Positions 56,595-64,000 of a stretch of 64,000 nucleotides of DNA are shown in pieces (within the stretch, counting starts at the first letter, position 1; each line of letters starts with the position of its first letter). Where the stretch lies: the NCBI RefSeq assembly GCF_001723305.1, contig NZ_LPWF01000023.1, positions 174,485-238,484 on the forward strand, read 5' to 3'. Under the pieces are notes generated by a model, which saw only the letters and a program-made list of their open reading frames with translations, did not search any database and was not told where the DNA came from. A program made the position numbers and the translations under genes. Source of the stretch: Methyloceanibacter superfactus (GTDB lineage Bacteria > Pseudomonadota > Alphaproteobacteria > Rhizobiales > Methyloligellaceae).

Positions 56595-57476
56595 CTAGAC
56601 CGCGGCGCGGGCGGCCGCGTCCAGCGCGGCGAACTCCTCCGCCGACAGTGTGATGTCGGCGGCGGCTACGTTCTCCTCCAGATGCGCCACCTTGGACGTG
56701 CCGGGAATGGGCAGCATGACGGGGCTGCGAGCCAGCAGCCAAGCCAGCGCGATCTGACTCGGGCTCGCGTCATGTGCGCGCGCCACCTCGTCGAGAATAG
56801 AGCCGTCTTGCGCCAGCTCCCCGGCCGCCAGCGGATACCACGGGATGAAGCCGATGCTGTGCGCGTCGCAATAGTCGAGCACGTCCTCGTGTTTGCGGTC
56901 GGCGAGGTTGTACAGATTCTGCACCGTCGCCACCGGGAAGACCTTCGCCGCGGCCTCGATGTCGTCGACCCCGACCTCGCTCAAGCCCACATGGCGGACG
57001 ATGCCGTCGTCGATCAGCGACTTCACGGCGGCGAACTGCTCGTCGCGCGGCACATCCGGATCGACCCGGTGAAGCTGCCACAGGCCGATCTGCGACACGC
57101 CGAGCTTGTCGCAGCTCTTTATCGCCTCGGTGCGCAAATGCTCTGGATCGCCATTGACCTTCCAGGCGCCGGCGCGCGGCCGCGTGAACCCCGCTTTGGT
57201 GGCGATCAGTATGTTGTCGTAAGGATAGAGCGCCTCGCGGATCAACTCCTCGGAAACGTCCGGCCCGTAGGAATTGGCGGTGTCGATGAAATCGATGCCG
57301 ATTTCGGGGCAACGCTTCAGCGTGCGCAGCGCCTCGTCGCGATCCTCGGGCTCACCCCAAACCCCGGCACCGGTGATGCGCATGGCGCCGAAACCGAGGC
57401 GGTGGATGGCGATCTCGCCGCCGATCTTAAATGATCCGGATCGCCCCGCGTCGAGTGCGCTCGTATCAACTGTCAT
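56595..57476 (-). CDS. aldo/keto reductase
   Basis: A 293-residue TIM-barrel reductase: [14 protein letters not shown], catalytic Asp and Tyr in [18 protein letters not shown], Lys in [12 protein letters not shown] and His in [12 protein letters not shown], and the NADPH-binding end [16 protein letters not shown]. It reduces aldehydes or ketones with NADPH. Start 57476 follows GGGAGACCC. A longer open frame exists upstream but is not protein-like. Confidence 0.9.
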   Translation of the reverse strand: MTVDTSALDAGRSGSFKIGGEIAIHRLGFGAMRITGAGVWGEPEDRDEALRTLKRCPEIGIDFIDTANSYGPDVSEELIREALYPYDNILIATKAGFTRPRAGAWKVNGDPEHLRTEAIKSCDKLGVSQIGLWQLHRVDPDVPRDEQFAAVKSLIDDGIVRHVGLSEVGVDDIEAAAKVFPVATVQNLYNLADRKHEDVLDYCDAHSIGFIPWYPLAAGELAQDGSILDEVARAHDASPSQIALAWLLARSPVMLPIPGTSKVAHLEENVAAADITLSAEEFAALDAAARAAV

Positions 57477-57639
57477 TGGGTCTCCCGCTCTCTCTGGACC
57501 GCGCGGCGCGGCTTCTTGCGTGCTTGCAAGAGTTCCCGGCATTTGCGCACGGCATTCCACAACAAGAATACCGTCACCGCCGTCGCCATGAGGCCGGCTC
57601 CGACAATCAACATCGCTGGAAACCCTTCGCGGACGCTCT

Positions 57640-58149
57640 ATGCTGAGACGCCCCGCCTTCCCATTTGGTTCCGCTTCCATGCACCGCGCCGAGGATCCCC
57701 TATTCTTCACTCTCCTGGTAGAGAGCTATCGCCGCATCGTCGGCCAAGAACCGCCTTTCCTAGCGCCGCCTTTGCTTGCGCCAGAGGCCAGGCCTTCGGC
57801 AAGCTGGCTTTACGCGGAAGCGCCCGTCTGTGTGTTGGCCCATAATACCGCTCCGGACCCGCACTTCATCTATGCAAATAGATGCGCGCAAGATCTGTTC
57901 GGCTACACGTTTGACGAGATCACGGCCCTGCCGTCGCGCCTGTCGGCAGAGGAGCCGGCGTGGGGCGAGCGCCAGCGCCTGCTGGAGCAAGTGGCGAAAA
58001 ACGGCTTCGCCACCGGATATTCGGGCGTGCGCATCGCCAAATCGGGCCGCCGCTTCCGCATCGAGGACGGCGTCCTGTGGCAGCTCAAAGACCGCAACGG
58101 CAGTCTACGGGGCGTCGCCGCGACATTCGCCAAATGGCGCGATGTCTAG
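57640..58149 (+). CDS. MEKHLA-domain protein (PAS-like)
   Basis: A protein of 155-170 residues: [17 protein letters not shown] and [34 protein letters not shown], then [20 protein letters not shown] and [16 protein letters not shown], which is the MEKHLA pattern (a PAS relative also found at the end of plant class III HD-ZIP proteins). Here it stands alone. ATG 57640 or ATG 57679 may be the start. Likely a small-ligand or redox sensor; partner unknown. Confidence 0.82.
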   Translation: MLRRPAFPFGSASMHRAEDPLFFTLLVESYRRIVGQEPPFLAPPLLAPEARPSASWLYAEAPVCVLAHNTAPDPHFIYANRCAQDLFGYTFDEITALPSRLSAEEPAWGERQRLLEQVAKNGFATGYSGVRIAKSGRRFRIEDGVLWQLKDRNGSLRGVAATFAKWRDV

Positions 58150-58155
58150 CGACCC

Positions 58156-58422
58156 CTAGTGCTTGCGGCGATTCACTTCGGCTTGTGAGACCTCGCCCGA
58201 CTGCACCAGCGCCCTGACGCAGCTCTTGGACAGGCTCTTGCCGTTGCGGTCCATGCAAGAGCGCAACGCCGTCGTCTCCAAGCCGTACTCGCTGCAATAT
58301 TTCTTGTAGTCCGCCTGGCAGAACTGCTGAACAGCCTTGCTGTAGGATTGGGCTTGCGCCGTGCCGGCGAGGCAAACGGCGGAAACGGATACGGCGAGCA
58401 GCGCCGCGCAAATCGTCTTCAT
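58156..58422 (-). CDS. small secreted cysteine-containing protein
   Basis: An 88-residue protein with a signal peptide ending at AQAQS. The mature part has four cysteines in helices: VQQFCQADYKKYCSEYGLET, LRSCMDRNGKSLSKSCVRAL, the Cys-rich repeat pattern of many small Rhizobiales periplasmic proteins. Ends in RRKH. Function unknown. Convergent with the MEKHLA gene, six bases apart. Confidence 0.72.
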   Translation of the reverse strand: MKTICAALLAVSVSAVCLAGTAQAQSYSKAVQQFCQADYKKYCSEYGLETTALRSCMDRNGKSLSKSCVRALVQSGEVSQAEVNRRKH

Positions 58423-58610
58423 GAGTGGATCCCCCTCGAACCTCGGCTTCGGAACCTACCCAGACCAATTCCGGGGTTCAAGACTGGTTCCCCGCCGATG
58501 ACGCGGAATTCACATTAAAGACGGCGCGTGTTGACGCCGCGCCACAGGTCCCGGGAAAGACTTGCAACCTGCTTGCGCGGCGTCCGCTCCGAAGTCCGGG
58601 GCGCGGCGGT

Positions 58611-58790
58611 TTATGAAGCTTGGACCGCCTTGCGCACCGTCGCGGGGTCCGACGGTACGGTATCGTCGCGCTCCTCGATTTCCTGGCCGAGGCACCACTC
58701 GGCCATCTTCAGGTGCTCCTTGACCACATCGGGGGAGTGCGCATCGACGGCGCGGGCGATGAATTTCTTGGCCTCAGTGACATAGTCCAT
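58611..58790 (-). CDS. small helical protein of unknown function
   Basis: A 59-residue soluble protein (MDYVTEAKKFIARAVDAHSP, then EHLKMAEWCLGQEIEERDD). ATG 58790 is preceded by GGAGGACTCCC, an excellent ribosome site. No motif recognised. Real coding is supported by the ribosome site and start only. Confidence 0.5.
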   Translation of the reverse strand: MDYVTEAKKFIARAVDAHSPDVVKEHLKMAEWCLGQEIEERDDTVPSDPATVRKAVQAS

Positions 58791-59000
58791 GGGAGTCCTC
58801 CTACCAGCACGCGCCGGATGCGGGCGCCCCTGAGACATGCGGGCTCATCGCGTCGTCGATAAGCCCCTCGCCTCCGCCGCGGGCGGAACTGCGTCACCTA
58901 CCGTACGGACTCCCGCCGCCTCGCCCCTGCGCCCTCGGACGAAAGCGCCCATATGCCTCCGCGCTGGGGGTGTTCACAGCCTAAGGAGGAAACGCCAAAG

Positions 59001-59252
59001 ATGAAAACGCTGATCGTCGCATCTCTCTTGGCCATCGGGTTGGCGACGCCGGCCATGGCCGCGGGCGAGAAATATTTCGTGACCGTGGACACGGTCGGCA
59101 TGTGCTCGGTGATTCTGGATATACCGGGCACCGAGCTCAGCGCCGGCAAGACGTCCATCGGTGCCGCCGAGGGCTATGACTCCATGGACGATGCCAAGGC
59201 GGCCCTTGCCGAGATCAAGGACGAAAAGTGCAAGGGCGTCGTCGTCGGCTAG
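59001..59252 (+). CDS. small secreted protein
   Basis: An 83-residue protein with a signal peptide (to AMAAGEK) and a mature domain YFVTVDTVGMCSVILDIPG, SIGAAEGYDSMDDAKAALAE ending DEKCKGVVVG with two cysteines that could pair. RBS AAGGAGG lies upstream of ATG 59001. Similar short secreted proteins are widespread in Rhizobiales and uncharacterised. Confidence 0.7.
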   Translation: MKTLIVASLLAIGLATPAMAAGEKYFVTVDTVGMCSVILDIPGTELSAGKTSIGAAEGYDSMDDAKAALAEIKDEKCKGVVVG

Positions 59253-59265
59253 AGACACGCCAAAC

Positions 59266-59294
59266 GAGGTGCCCGGGCCCGGCCCGGGCGCCTC
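59266..59294. terminator. strong hairpin between convergent genes
   Basis: GAGGTGCCCGGGC (59266-59278) pairs with GCCCGGGCGCCTC (59282-59294), one G-U, 3-base loop. It fills the gap between the small secreted gene and the Crp/Fnr gene. No U tract on either side, so its termination would be weak or Rho-assisted. Confidence 0.5.
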
Positions 59295-60104
59295 TCAACT
59301 CGCGGCCAGTTCGACCTCAAAGAGAATCCAAAGCAGCGACAGCGCCATCACGCGCCGCTTCGTCTTCGGTTTCTCGGATGTGTCGCGCACCAGCCGCATG
59401 GCCCGGTAGCAGCGGCAGGCGATCCGCTCGAGGCTCGCCCGATCCAGGATCCGGATCAGGGCGCGTTCTCGCGCGAAGACGCCGTGCTGCTCGAGCTGCT
59501 TGAAGGCCTCGGACACCGTGGGACGGCGCACGCCGAGACTGCGGGCGAGCGCATCCTGCGTGACCGGCAGCGCATCCAGATCGCTGCGGTCCTGCGCCAT
59601 CAAAAGCCAGCGCGCCAGACGCTTCAGCACGGGATGACGGAGACCGCAGGCCGCAGATTGCGAGCTCTGCATGAGACCCTCATGCAGATAACCGTCGAGG
59701 GCCGCACGCAAACTCGGGAAGTCTGCCGCGGCGTGCTCGAGAACCTCGATACCGATGCGCAACGCACTGCCGCCGACCTGCACGAGATGACCGAACGTCG
59801 AGATCCTGTCGCCGAGCAAGGCCGTGCTGCCCACCACGCCGTCCCGTCCGATCAGCCACACTTCCACGGCGTGACGCTCGTCGACCTTGGCGAGAACGGA
59901 GACGAGGCCTTCCTCGACGAAATAGAGATGCTCGATGGGGAGGCCCGCATGCTGCAGGACACGCCTTGGGGTCAGGGAAACGCGCTCGAGCAGGGGACCA
60001 AGCCGCTGAAGCTCATCCTCAGGCAGGGATTGCAGGAGACGATTCCGCGGGCGAAGCGTCTCCGCGCAATAGGCCAAGCCTGAGTCAGACTGCCCGGTCC
60101 ACAT
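59295..60104 (-). CDS. Crp/Fnr-family transcription regulator
   Basis: A 269-residue regulator: cyclic-nucleotide-type beta-roll (RVLQHAGLPIEHLYFVEEGLVSVLAK, WLIGRDGVVGSTALLGD), dimer helix, and winged helix with the HTH in VTQDALARSLGVRRPTVSEAFK. No Fnr-type cysteine cluster is seen in the N-terminal region. A basic hydrophobic tail (RRVMALSLLWILFEVELAAS) is longer than usual. Target genes unknown. Confidence 0.88.
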   Translation of the reverse strand: MWTGQSDSGLAYCAETLRPRNRLLQSLPEDELQRLGPLLERVSLTPRRVLQHAGLPIEHLYFVEEGLVSVLAKVDERHAVEVWLIGRDGVVGSTALLGDRISTFGHLVQVGGSALRIGIEVLEHAAADFPSLRAALDGYLHEGLMQSSQSAACGLRHPVLKRLARWLLMAQDRSDLDALPVTQDALARSLGVRRPTVSEAFKQLEQHGVFARERALIRILDRASLERIACRCYRAMRLVRDTSEKPKTKRRVMALSLLWILFEVELAAS

Positions 60105-60281
60105 GCGGACGAACCTCTCGTGCCGTTGATCAAGCCCCGAAAACGGCGGAATCCCGGAAGAACGCCTCCGCGGACCTCGCGCATACCACTCCTGTAGATA
60201 AGCGCGCCACCGCCCGGTTCAAGCCGCCTGCCACGTCGGAACCTCCAAAGCGTTGGGGAAGCGACTGCCCGTCAATCCGCC

Positions 60282-60530
60282 CTAGTGGTCCGAACCTTCG
60301 GACTCCATGATCGAATCCGCCGGCTGGTCCGTATTCGCCTCCAGGTCCTTGATCACCTCTTCCTCCAGCTTTTTGAGCTTGGACTCGTCCTTCGGGACCT
60401 CCGCGGCCGAGTCCGTGGCGGCTCCTTTTGCTGGAGCGGCGGCATCCTCCTCGGCATGGGAGGGCGTCGGGATCGACCCAAGGCCTATCACGAGCGCGGC
60501 GGCGAAAAGTCCGGCAGACAGTTTGATCAT
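60282..60530 (-). CDS. small secreted acidic protein
   Basis: An 82-residue protein with a signal peptide ending at SHAEE and a mature part of charged, low-complexity helices (DESKLKKLEEEVIKDLEA). RBS AAGGAAC precedes ATG 60530. It lies 26 bases after the lipase gene start region on the same strand order; no family recognised. Confidence 0.6.
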   Translation of the reverse strand: MIKLSAGLFAAALVIGLGSIPTPSHAEEDAAAPAKGAATDSAAEVPKDESKLKKLEEEVIKDLEANTDQPADSIMESEGSDH

Positions 60531-60556
60531 CTGGGTGTTCCTTCGATTGATTGATT

Positions 60557-61789
60557 CTAGCGTTGGCAGGACGACGGTGCGGGCAGCCCCTTGAAGCGGT
60601 CGTTGATCCACTTGATGGCGGTCGGCGCGGCATCGCGCGCGGCGAAGATATGCGACACGCCGGGAAGCTCGACAAAGGCCACGCGCTCGCCCTTGGCGCA
60701 GAGCGCCTTGGCGAAGCGCTTGGTGACCTGCGGGTTGACGGTCGTATCGGCGGTTCCTTGCGCGATGAACACCGGCGCCCCGGCGCGCGCCTGACCCGGC
60801 GAGTTGCGCAGCATGATTCCTTTCCAGGGGTCCGTCTTGGTCGGGTCGATCTTCAGGAACCGCGCTGCCTGCAACCGCTTCGCGTCCTTTTCCAGCGCCT
60901 CGAACTGCGCGATCGACGTAAGGCAGCCCCGCGCCGTTGCGTTGAAGGCCGTCATCACGTCAGGCTCGACAATAGTCGCGGGGGCGACGTTCTCGAGCCG
61001 CGTCCAGGACAGCAGCGCCATGGCGATCAGGTCCTGCTCGGTCTTCGCGTCGTCTTCGAACAGGTCCACCAGATAGGTGGCGGGCGCGCGCCGCGACGCC
61101 GACGAGCTTGAGCGCGCCGGTAGCGGGCGGCGAGCTGGCCGGTGAAAAGCGCGGCGTGGCCTCCCTCGCTATGTCCCCATACGGCGAAGCGGTTGGACGC
61201 GCCGCTGTTCTTGAACTGTTGCGTGGCCCGCACGGAATCCAACACGGCGCGGCCCGCGCTCTCGCCGATCAGATAGGGGTGCACGCCTTCGGTGCCGAGC
61301 CCGGGATAGTCGGTGGCGACGACCACGTAGCCGTGGCCCAGCATGTCCCTCAGGTTCCAGATCAGTCCGGCACGATCGGGATAAAGCGACGGCGCGCAGT
61401 CCGGCGCCACGCCCGACGTCGGATGCGCCCAGGCGATGACGTTGCGGCCGCCGGCGGGCCGGCCCGGACGGGATGAAGATCGCGCCGGAGACCGGGATCG
61501 TCTCGCCCTTGAGACCGGTGGAGCGGTAGAGAAAGCGGAAGGCGTCGCTATCGCCGGGACCGCCGCTTTCGAGCGGCCACACCCGGATCAGCGTGCCCGG
61601 CTTCCCGTGGATCTCGCCGGGGCCCACGTCATACAGCGCTTCGGCGGCGTCGCCGCCGAAGCCGAGAAAAAGAGCCACCGCGGCCGTCCCAACCACTCTG
61701 GACACGGACCTCGCGGCCCTGGCGCGCGGGCCTATGACGTCGTGTGCGAACAATTTCACTGCTGACCACCGGAAGGTTGCCACCCACAC
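60557..61789 (-). CDS. secretory lipase-family alpha/beta hydrolase, frameshifted more than once
   Basis: About 411 residues. Signal-like N-terminus (VVGTAAVALFLGFGGDAAEA), then LRFLYRSTGLKGETIPVSGA-like start of the lipase fold, TDYPGLGTEGVHPYLIG, nucleophile elbow FAVWGHSEGGHAALFTG, Asp in FIAQGTADTTVNP and His in LPGVSHIF. This is the secretory-lipase (LIP, PF03583) pattern. The central third is out of frame with both ends; slips lie near 61455 and 61090-61120, with at least one insertion and one loss. All catalytic residues survive, so sequence error is more likely than decay. Confidence 0.75.
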
Positions 61790-61991
61790 CCGGGCGGTGT
61801 TGGAAGATCGGTTCGGCCCTCTCGTCGACGGCGTTGTCTAGCACGTCGGAAAGGGCCGAGCTTGCTTTACCGGCTCGCCGATCGGCGCGTCTTGCCATTT
61901 GGCGCCACGACCATGTCCGCGCCACCACTCCGCTCAAAGACGTCGGCAAACCTATCTTGCAGGCAGGGTCTCTGCTAAGCCTGCGCCCGCG

Positions 61992-62968
61992 ATGCTCGAC
62001 CAACCCTTCTGGTTTTTTGCGAATTTCGGCGAACTCGAGCGCGGCCTGTCGGCGGCGATGGTCACCTTGTCGATGCTCGGCATGGGCGCGACGCTGACGG
62101 TCCGCGATTTCGCCACCACGCTGTTCGCCTGGAAGGGGCTTGCCGTCGGCATGGCCGCGCAGTTGCTGCTGGTCCCGGCCTGGGCGGGACTGATGATGTT
62201 CATCGTCGGCTTGTTCCCGGCGGACTTCGGCGGCTTGTCCGCGGCCGGCGCCATCGGCATCGCCACGGGTCTCGCCCTGATCGCCGCCATGCCCGGCGGG
62301 TCCGTGTCGAACCTGCTGACCTTCATCGGCAACGGCAACGTCGCCTTGTCCGTGTCGCTGACGGCGATCACGACCTTTGCCTGCCTCGTGGCCACCCCGG
62401 TCGTGCTGGCCTCGCTGGTGACCGTGCGGGTGCCGGGCGACTTCGCCATCGACACGTCTCAGATCATGCTGGACATCGGCTTGTTCCTGATCGCGCCGCT
62501 GCTGGCCGGCATGGTCGTCCGCGCCCACACGACGCTGCCCCAGCAAATCCTCTTCATCAAGCTCATGGTGCGCGCGAGCCTCGTCCTGCTCGCTCTCATC
62601 ATCATCGGCTCGCTTGGCGCCGGCCGGCTGCAATTCGCCGCCTATGGCTGGCTGGGACCGGCCATCATCATCGTGTTCTGTCTCGGCGCCGTCATCCTCG
62701 CGCGCCTGCTCGCCACCGCCTGCGGCACGGGGCAACGCGACTCCCTGGCGATCGTCATCGAGGTCGCCGTCAAGAACGGACTGCTGGCGCTGCTGATCCT
62801 GACGTCGATGTTTCCGAGTCACATCTTGGCCGCGGCCGGCCCCGACGCCAGATGATCGCCGCGGCGCGCGACGGCTGCATCTTCGTCGTGCTGTTCTTCA
62901 GCGGCGTCGCCTTGGCCACCGGCATCCTGTCCGCGCTCCGCTGGCGCAGGATCCTCGCACCCCGCTAG
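61992..62968 (+). CDS. bile acid:sodium symporter (SBF/BASS) family transporter, frameshifted near its end
   Basis: About 326 residues and ten membrane helices; ERGLSAAMVTLSMLGMGATL and GLALIAAMPGGSVSNLLTFIGNGNVALSVSLTAI are the crossover motifs of the SBF family (PGGxxS and GN), and EVAVKNGLLALLI is the second conserved Glu helix. The last helix (CIFVVLFFSGVALATGILSA) is in another frame after about 62850; the span is 3n+2. Probable sodium-coupled organic anion uptake; substrate unknown. Confidence 0.82.
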
Positions 62969-63075
62969 GGGCGCCAATCTCAATCCCTGATTCACCGCGT
63001 TTTCAAACCGGCCGCTGCCGTCAACGATTGCGCCATGGGTGGCCTCTAGACTCGGCAGGATCGGGAGGTTGCATC

Positions 63076-63264
63076 ATGGTCAGGAACAGCATAGCTGCCT
63101 GCCTTGCCATTGTTCCTTCGATGGCGGCGGCGATCGTGATTGCCGGCTGTAGCGTTAGGGTACCGACATCCGCGCTACCGGAATTCAGGCTCAGTCCGCC
63201 GCTCGAAGAGACCGACGCGACTGCACTCAAGACGAGAACAGAACCGTTGCGGGGCACGCTCTAA
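63076..63264 (+). CDS. small lipoprotein
   Basis: A 62-residue protein: a signal with MAAAIVIAGCS lipobox and a short polar tail (LEETDATALKTRTEPLRGTL). RBS GGGAGG lies 8 bases before ATG 63076. No family recognised. Confidence 0.55.
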   Translation: MVRNSIAACLAIVPSMAAAIVIAGCSVRVPTSALPEFRLSPPLEETDATALKTRTEPLRGTL

Positions 63265-63366
63265 AGCGCCGCAATGGTCCTGCAAGTTGTCGACTAAGTT
63301 ATCGACAGAGACGGTGCCGACCCCGCGATCGGGACGGCCGTCAAAGAGCGAAAGGGAGTTTTGCCG

Positions 63367-63716
63367 ATGTCTCGAAAGCTGGCTTTGATCCTGCTTTGCC
63401 GGTGCTGCTGTTTTCGTTCAGCGCCCAGGCCTTGTCCGCCTTGCCCGTGCCGGCGCAAACCGCCGCGGGGGATGTGACCTTGGTGCGCGGTTTCTGCGGT
63501 CTCGGGTTTCACCGCGGCCCGTATGGCGGCTGCATCCGCAACGGCACCGTGGCCGCGCCGCCCATAGTGGTCTCGCCGCCGGTCGTGGTCGCGCCGCGCT
63601 ATACGGCACCCGTCGTGGTGTCGCCGCGCTATGCGCCGCCGCCCGTGGTCGTGGAGGAGCCGGTGTGCCCCTACGGCTACTATCTCGGCCCGTATAACCG
63701 CTGCCTGCCGTACTGA
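63367..63716 (+). CDS. small secreted Pro/Val-rich protein, frameshifted in its signal peptide
   Basis: About 116 residues. ATG 63367 begins MSRKLALIL; after one missing base near 63393 it continues LPVLLFSFSAQALSALPVP, a normal signal peptide. The mature part has GFCGLGFHRGPYGGC, then Pro/Val/Tyr-rich repeats (VVSPPVVVAPRYTAP, VVVSPRYAPPPVVV) and ends VCPYGYYLGPYNRCLPY. The span is 3n+2. Many Rhizobiales encode such G-P-Y-G-x-C secreted proteins of unknown role. Confidence 0.65.
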
Positions 63717-63739
63717 GTCCAACCAAGTCGGCGCCGCCT

Positions 63740-63896
63740 TTATGCGCTACCGGCCTCTGGCCTGCTTGAGCGCATGTTTATGCGCTACCGCGCTTCGCGC
63801 TGCTTGAGCGCATGGTTCATTGCCTCGCCGCTTTCGCGCGAGTCTTGTCAAAGAGCTTTTGTCCGCGCTACCGCGCTTCGCGCTGCTTGAGCGCCT
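63740..63896. repeat. three REP-like palindromic units
   Basis: A 30-base unit starting GCGCTACC and ending GCTTGAGCGC occurs at 63744-63773, 63782-63811 and 63865-63894. Units 2 and 3 are identical. Each folds into an outer stem (GCGCT with AGCGC) and an inner stem: GCGC-TTC-GCGC in units 2 and 3, GGCC-TCT-GGCC in unit 1. The rest of 63717-64000 shows no gene. Confidence 0.75.
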
Positions 63897-64000
63897 AAAG
63901 GACTGCGGGGCACCGATCGGCCGCGTCCGACTGCAGTTGTAGGGCGCCTCTCGGCGCCCCGCATCCGGCGATGGTTTTACAGCCCCCTTCCGCACGGCTT

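Noticed and set aside
63740..63896. Three repeats considered as a CRISPR remnant
   Set aside because: Spacing is irregular (8 and 53 bases), units are self-complementary hairpins and no cas genes are present.
63747..63995. An 82-codon minus-strand open frame over the final repeats
   Set aside because: It is built from the palindromic repeats and has no ribosome site or family match.

Overview
The window is GC-rich, densely coding DNA from a methylotrophic alphaproteobacterium of the Rhizobiales/Hyphomicrobiales type; a Methyloceanibacter- or Hyphomicrobium-like genome is my best guess from gene content. Two things carry that reading. One is a full calcium-type methanol dehydrogenase cluster (mxaFJGI-RSACKLD) with a divergent mxaZYX-like regulatory set. 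The other is a set of ethylmalonyl-CoA (EMC) pathway genes, which serine-cycle methylotrophs use to regenerate glyoxylate.

Layout. 0.7-13.6 kb, minus strand: methanol dehydrogenase large and small subunits, MxaJ, cytochrome cL (MxaG), then the maturation and metal-insertion genes mxaRSACKLD, ending in two extra genes, a YVTN beta-propeller and a trypsin-like protease. An intrinsic terminator lies between mxaI and mxaR. 14.2-17.0 kb, plus strand: mxaZ-like lipoprotein, sensor kinase and LuxR-type regulator. 17-20.7 kb: a methyltransferase and secreted or anchored proteins of unknown role. 20.8-36.2 kb: hbd, etfAB, rhomboid, cobalamin adenosyltransferase, HIG1-like protein, SDR, tspO, mcd, a biuret/urea-type trio (cysteine hydrolase, urea transporter, cupin), ccr, a membrane transporter and ecm. 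Mcd, Ccr and Ecm are consecutive-pathway enzymes; EtfAB would accept electrons from Mcd, and the adenosyltransferase would supply B12 coenzyme to Ecm.

36.3-44.9 kb: a degenerate hybrid kinase, bfd-bfr, an esterase, an HNH nuclease, a thiol-redox group (CcdA, thioredoxin-like, DsbB, DedA), tRNA-Leu(CAA), and a pentameric ligand-gated ion channel followed by a truncated hydrolase. 44.9-55.8 kb: a QseBC-like two-component system divergent from PepSY and cytochrome b561 genes, a secreted protein with a VHL-like beta domain, a P450, a ferritin-like protein, a cysteine-rich lipoprotein and a glutamine-synthetase-like ligase. 55.8-64 kb: a phasin, aldo/keto reductase, MEKHLA-domain protein, several small secreted proteins, a Crp/Fnr regulator, a secretory lipase, an SBF-family transporter and REP-like palindromes.

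Caution: about 18 genes are split by frameshifts. In most cases the restored gene is 3n+2 bases long, meaning one base is missing. I read these as single-base deletion errors in the sequence rather than gene decay and annotate each as one gene. I saw no insertion sequence, prophage, rRNA operon or CRISPR array.
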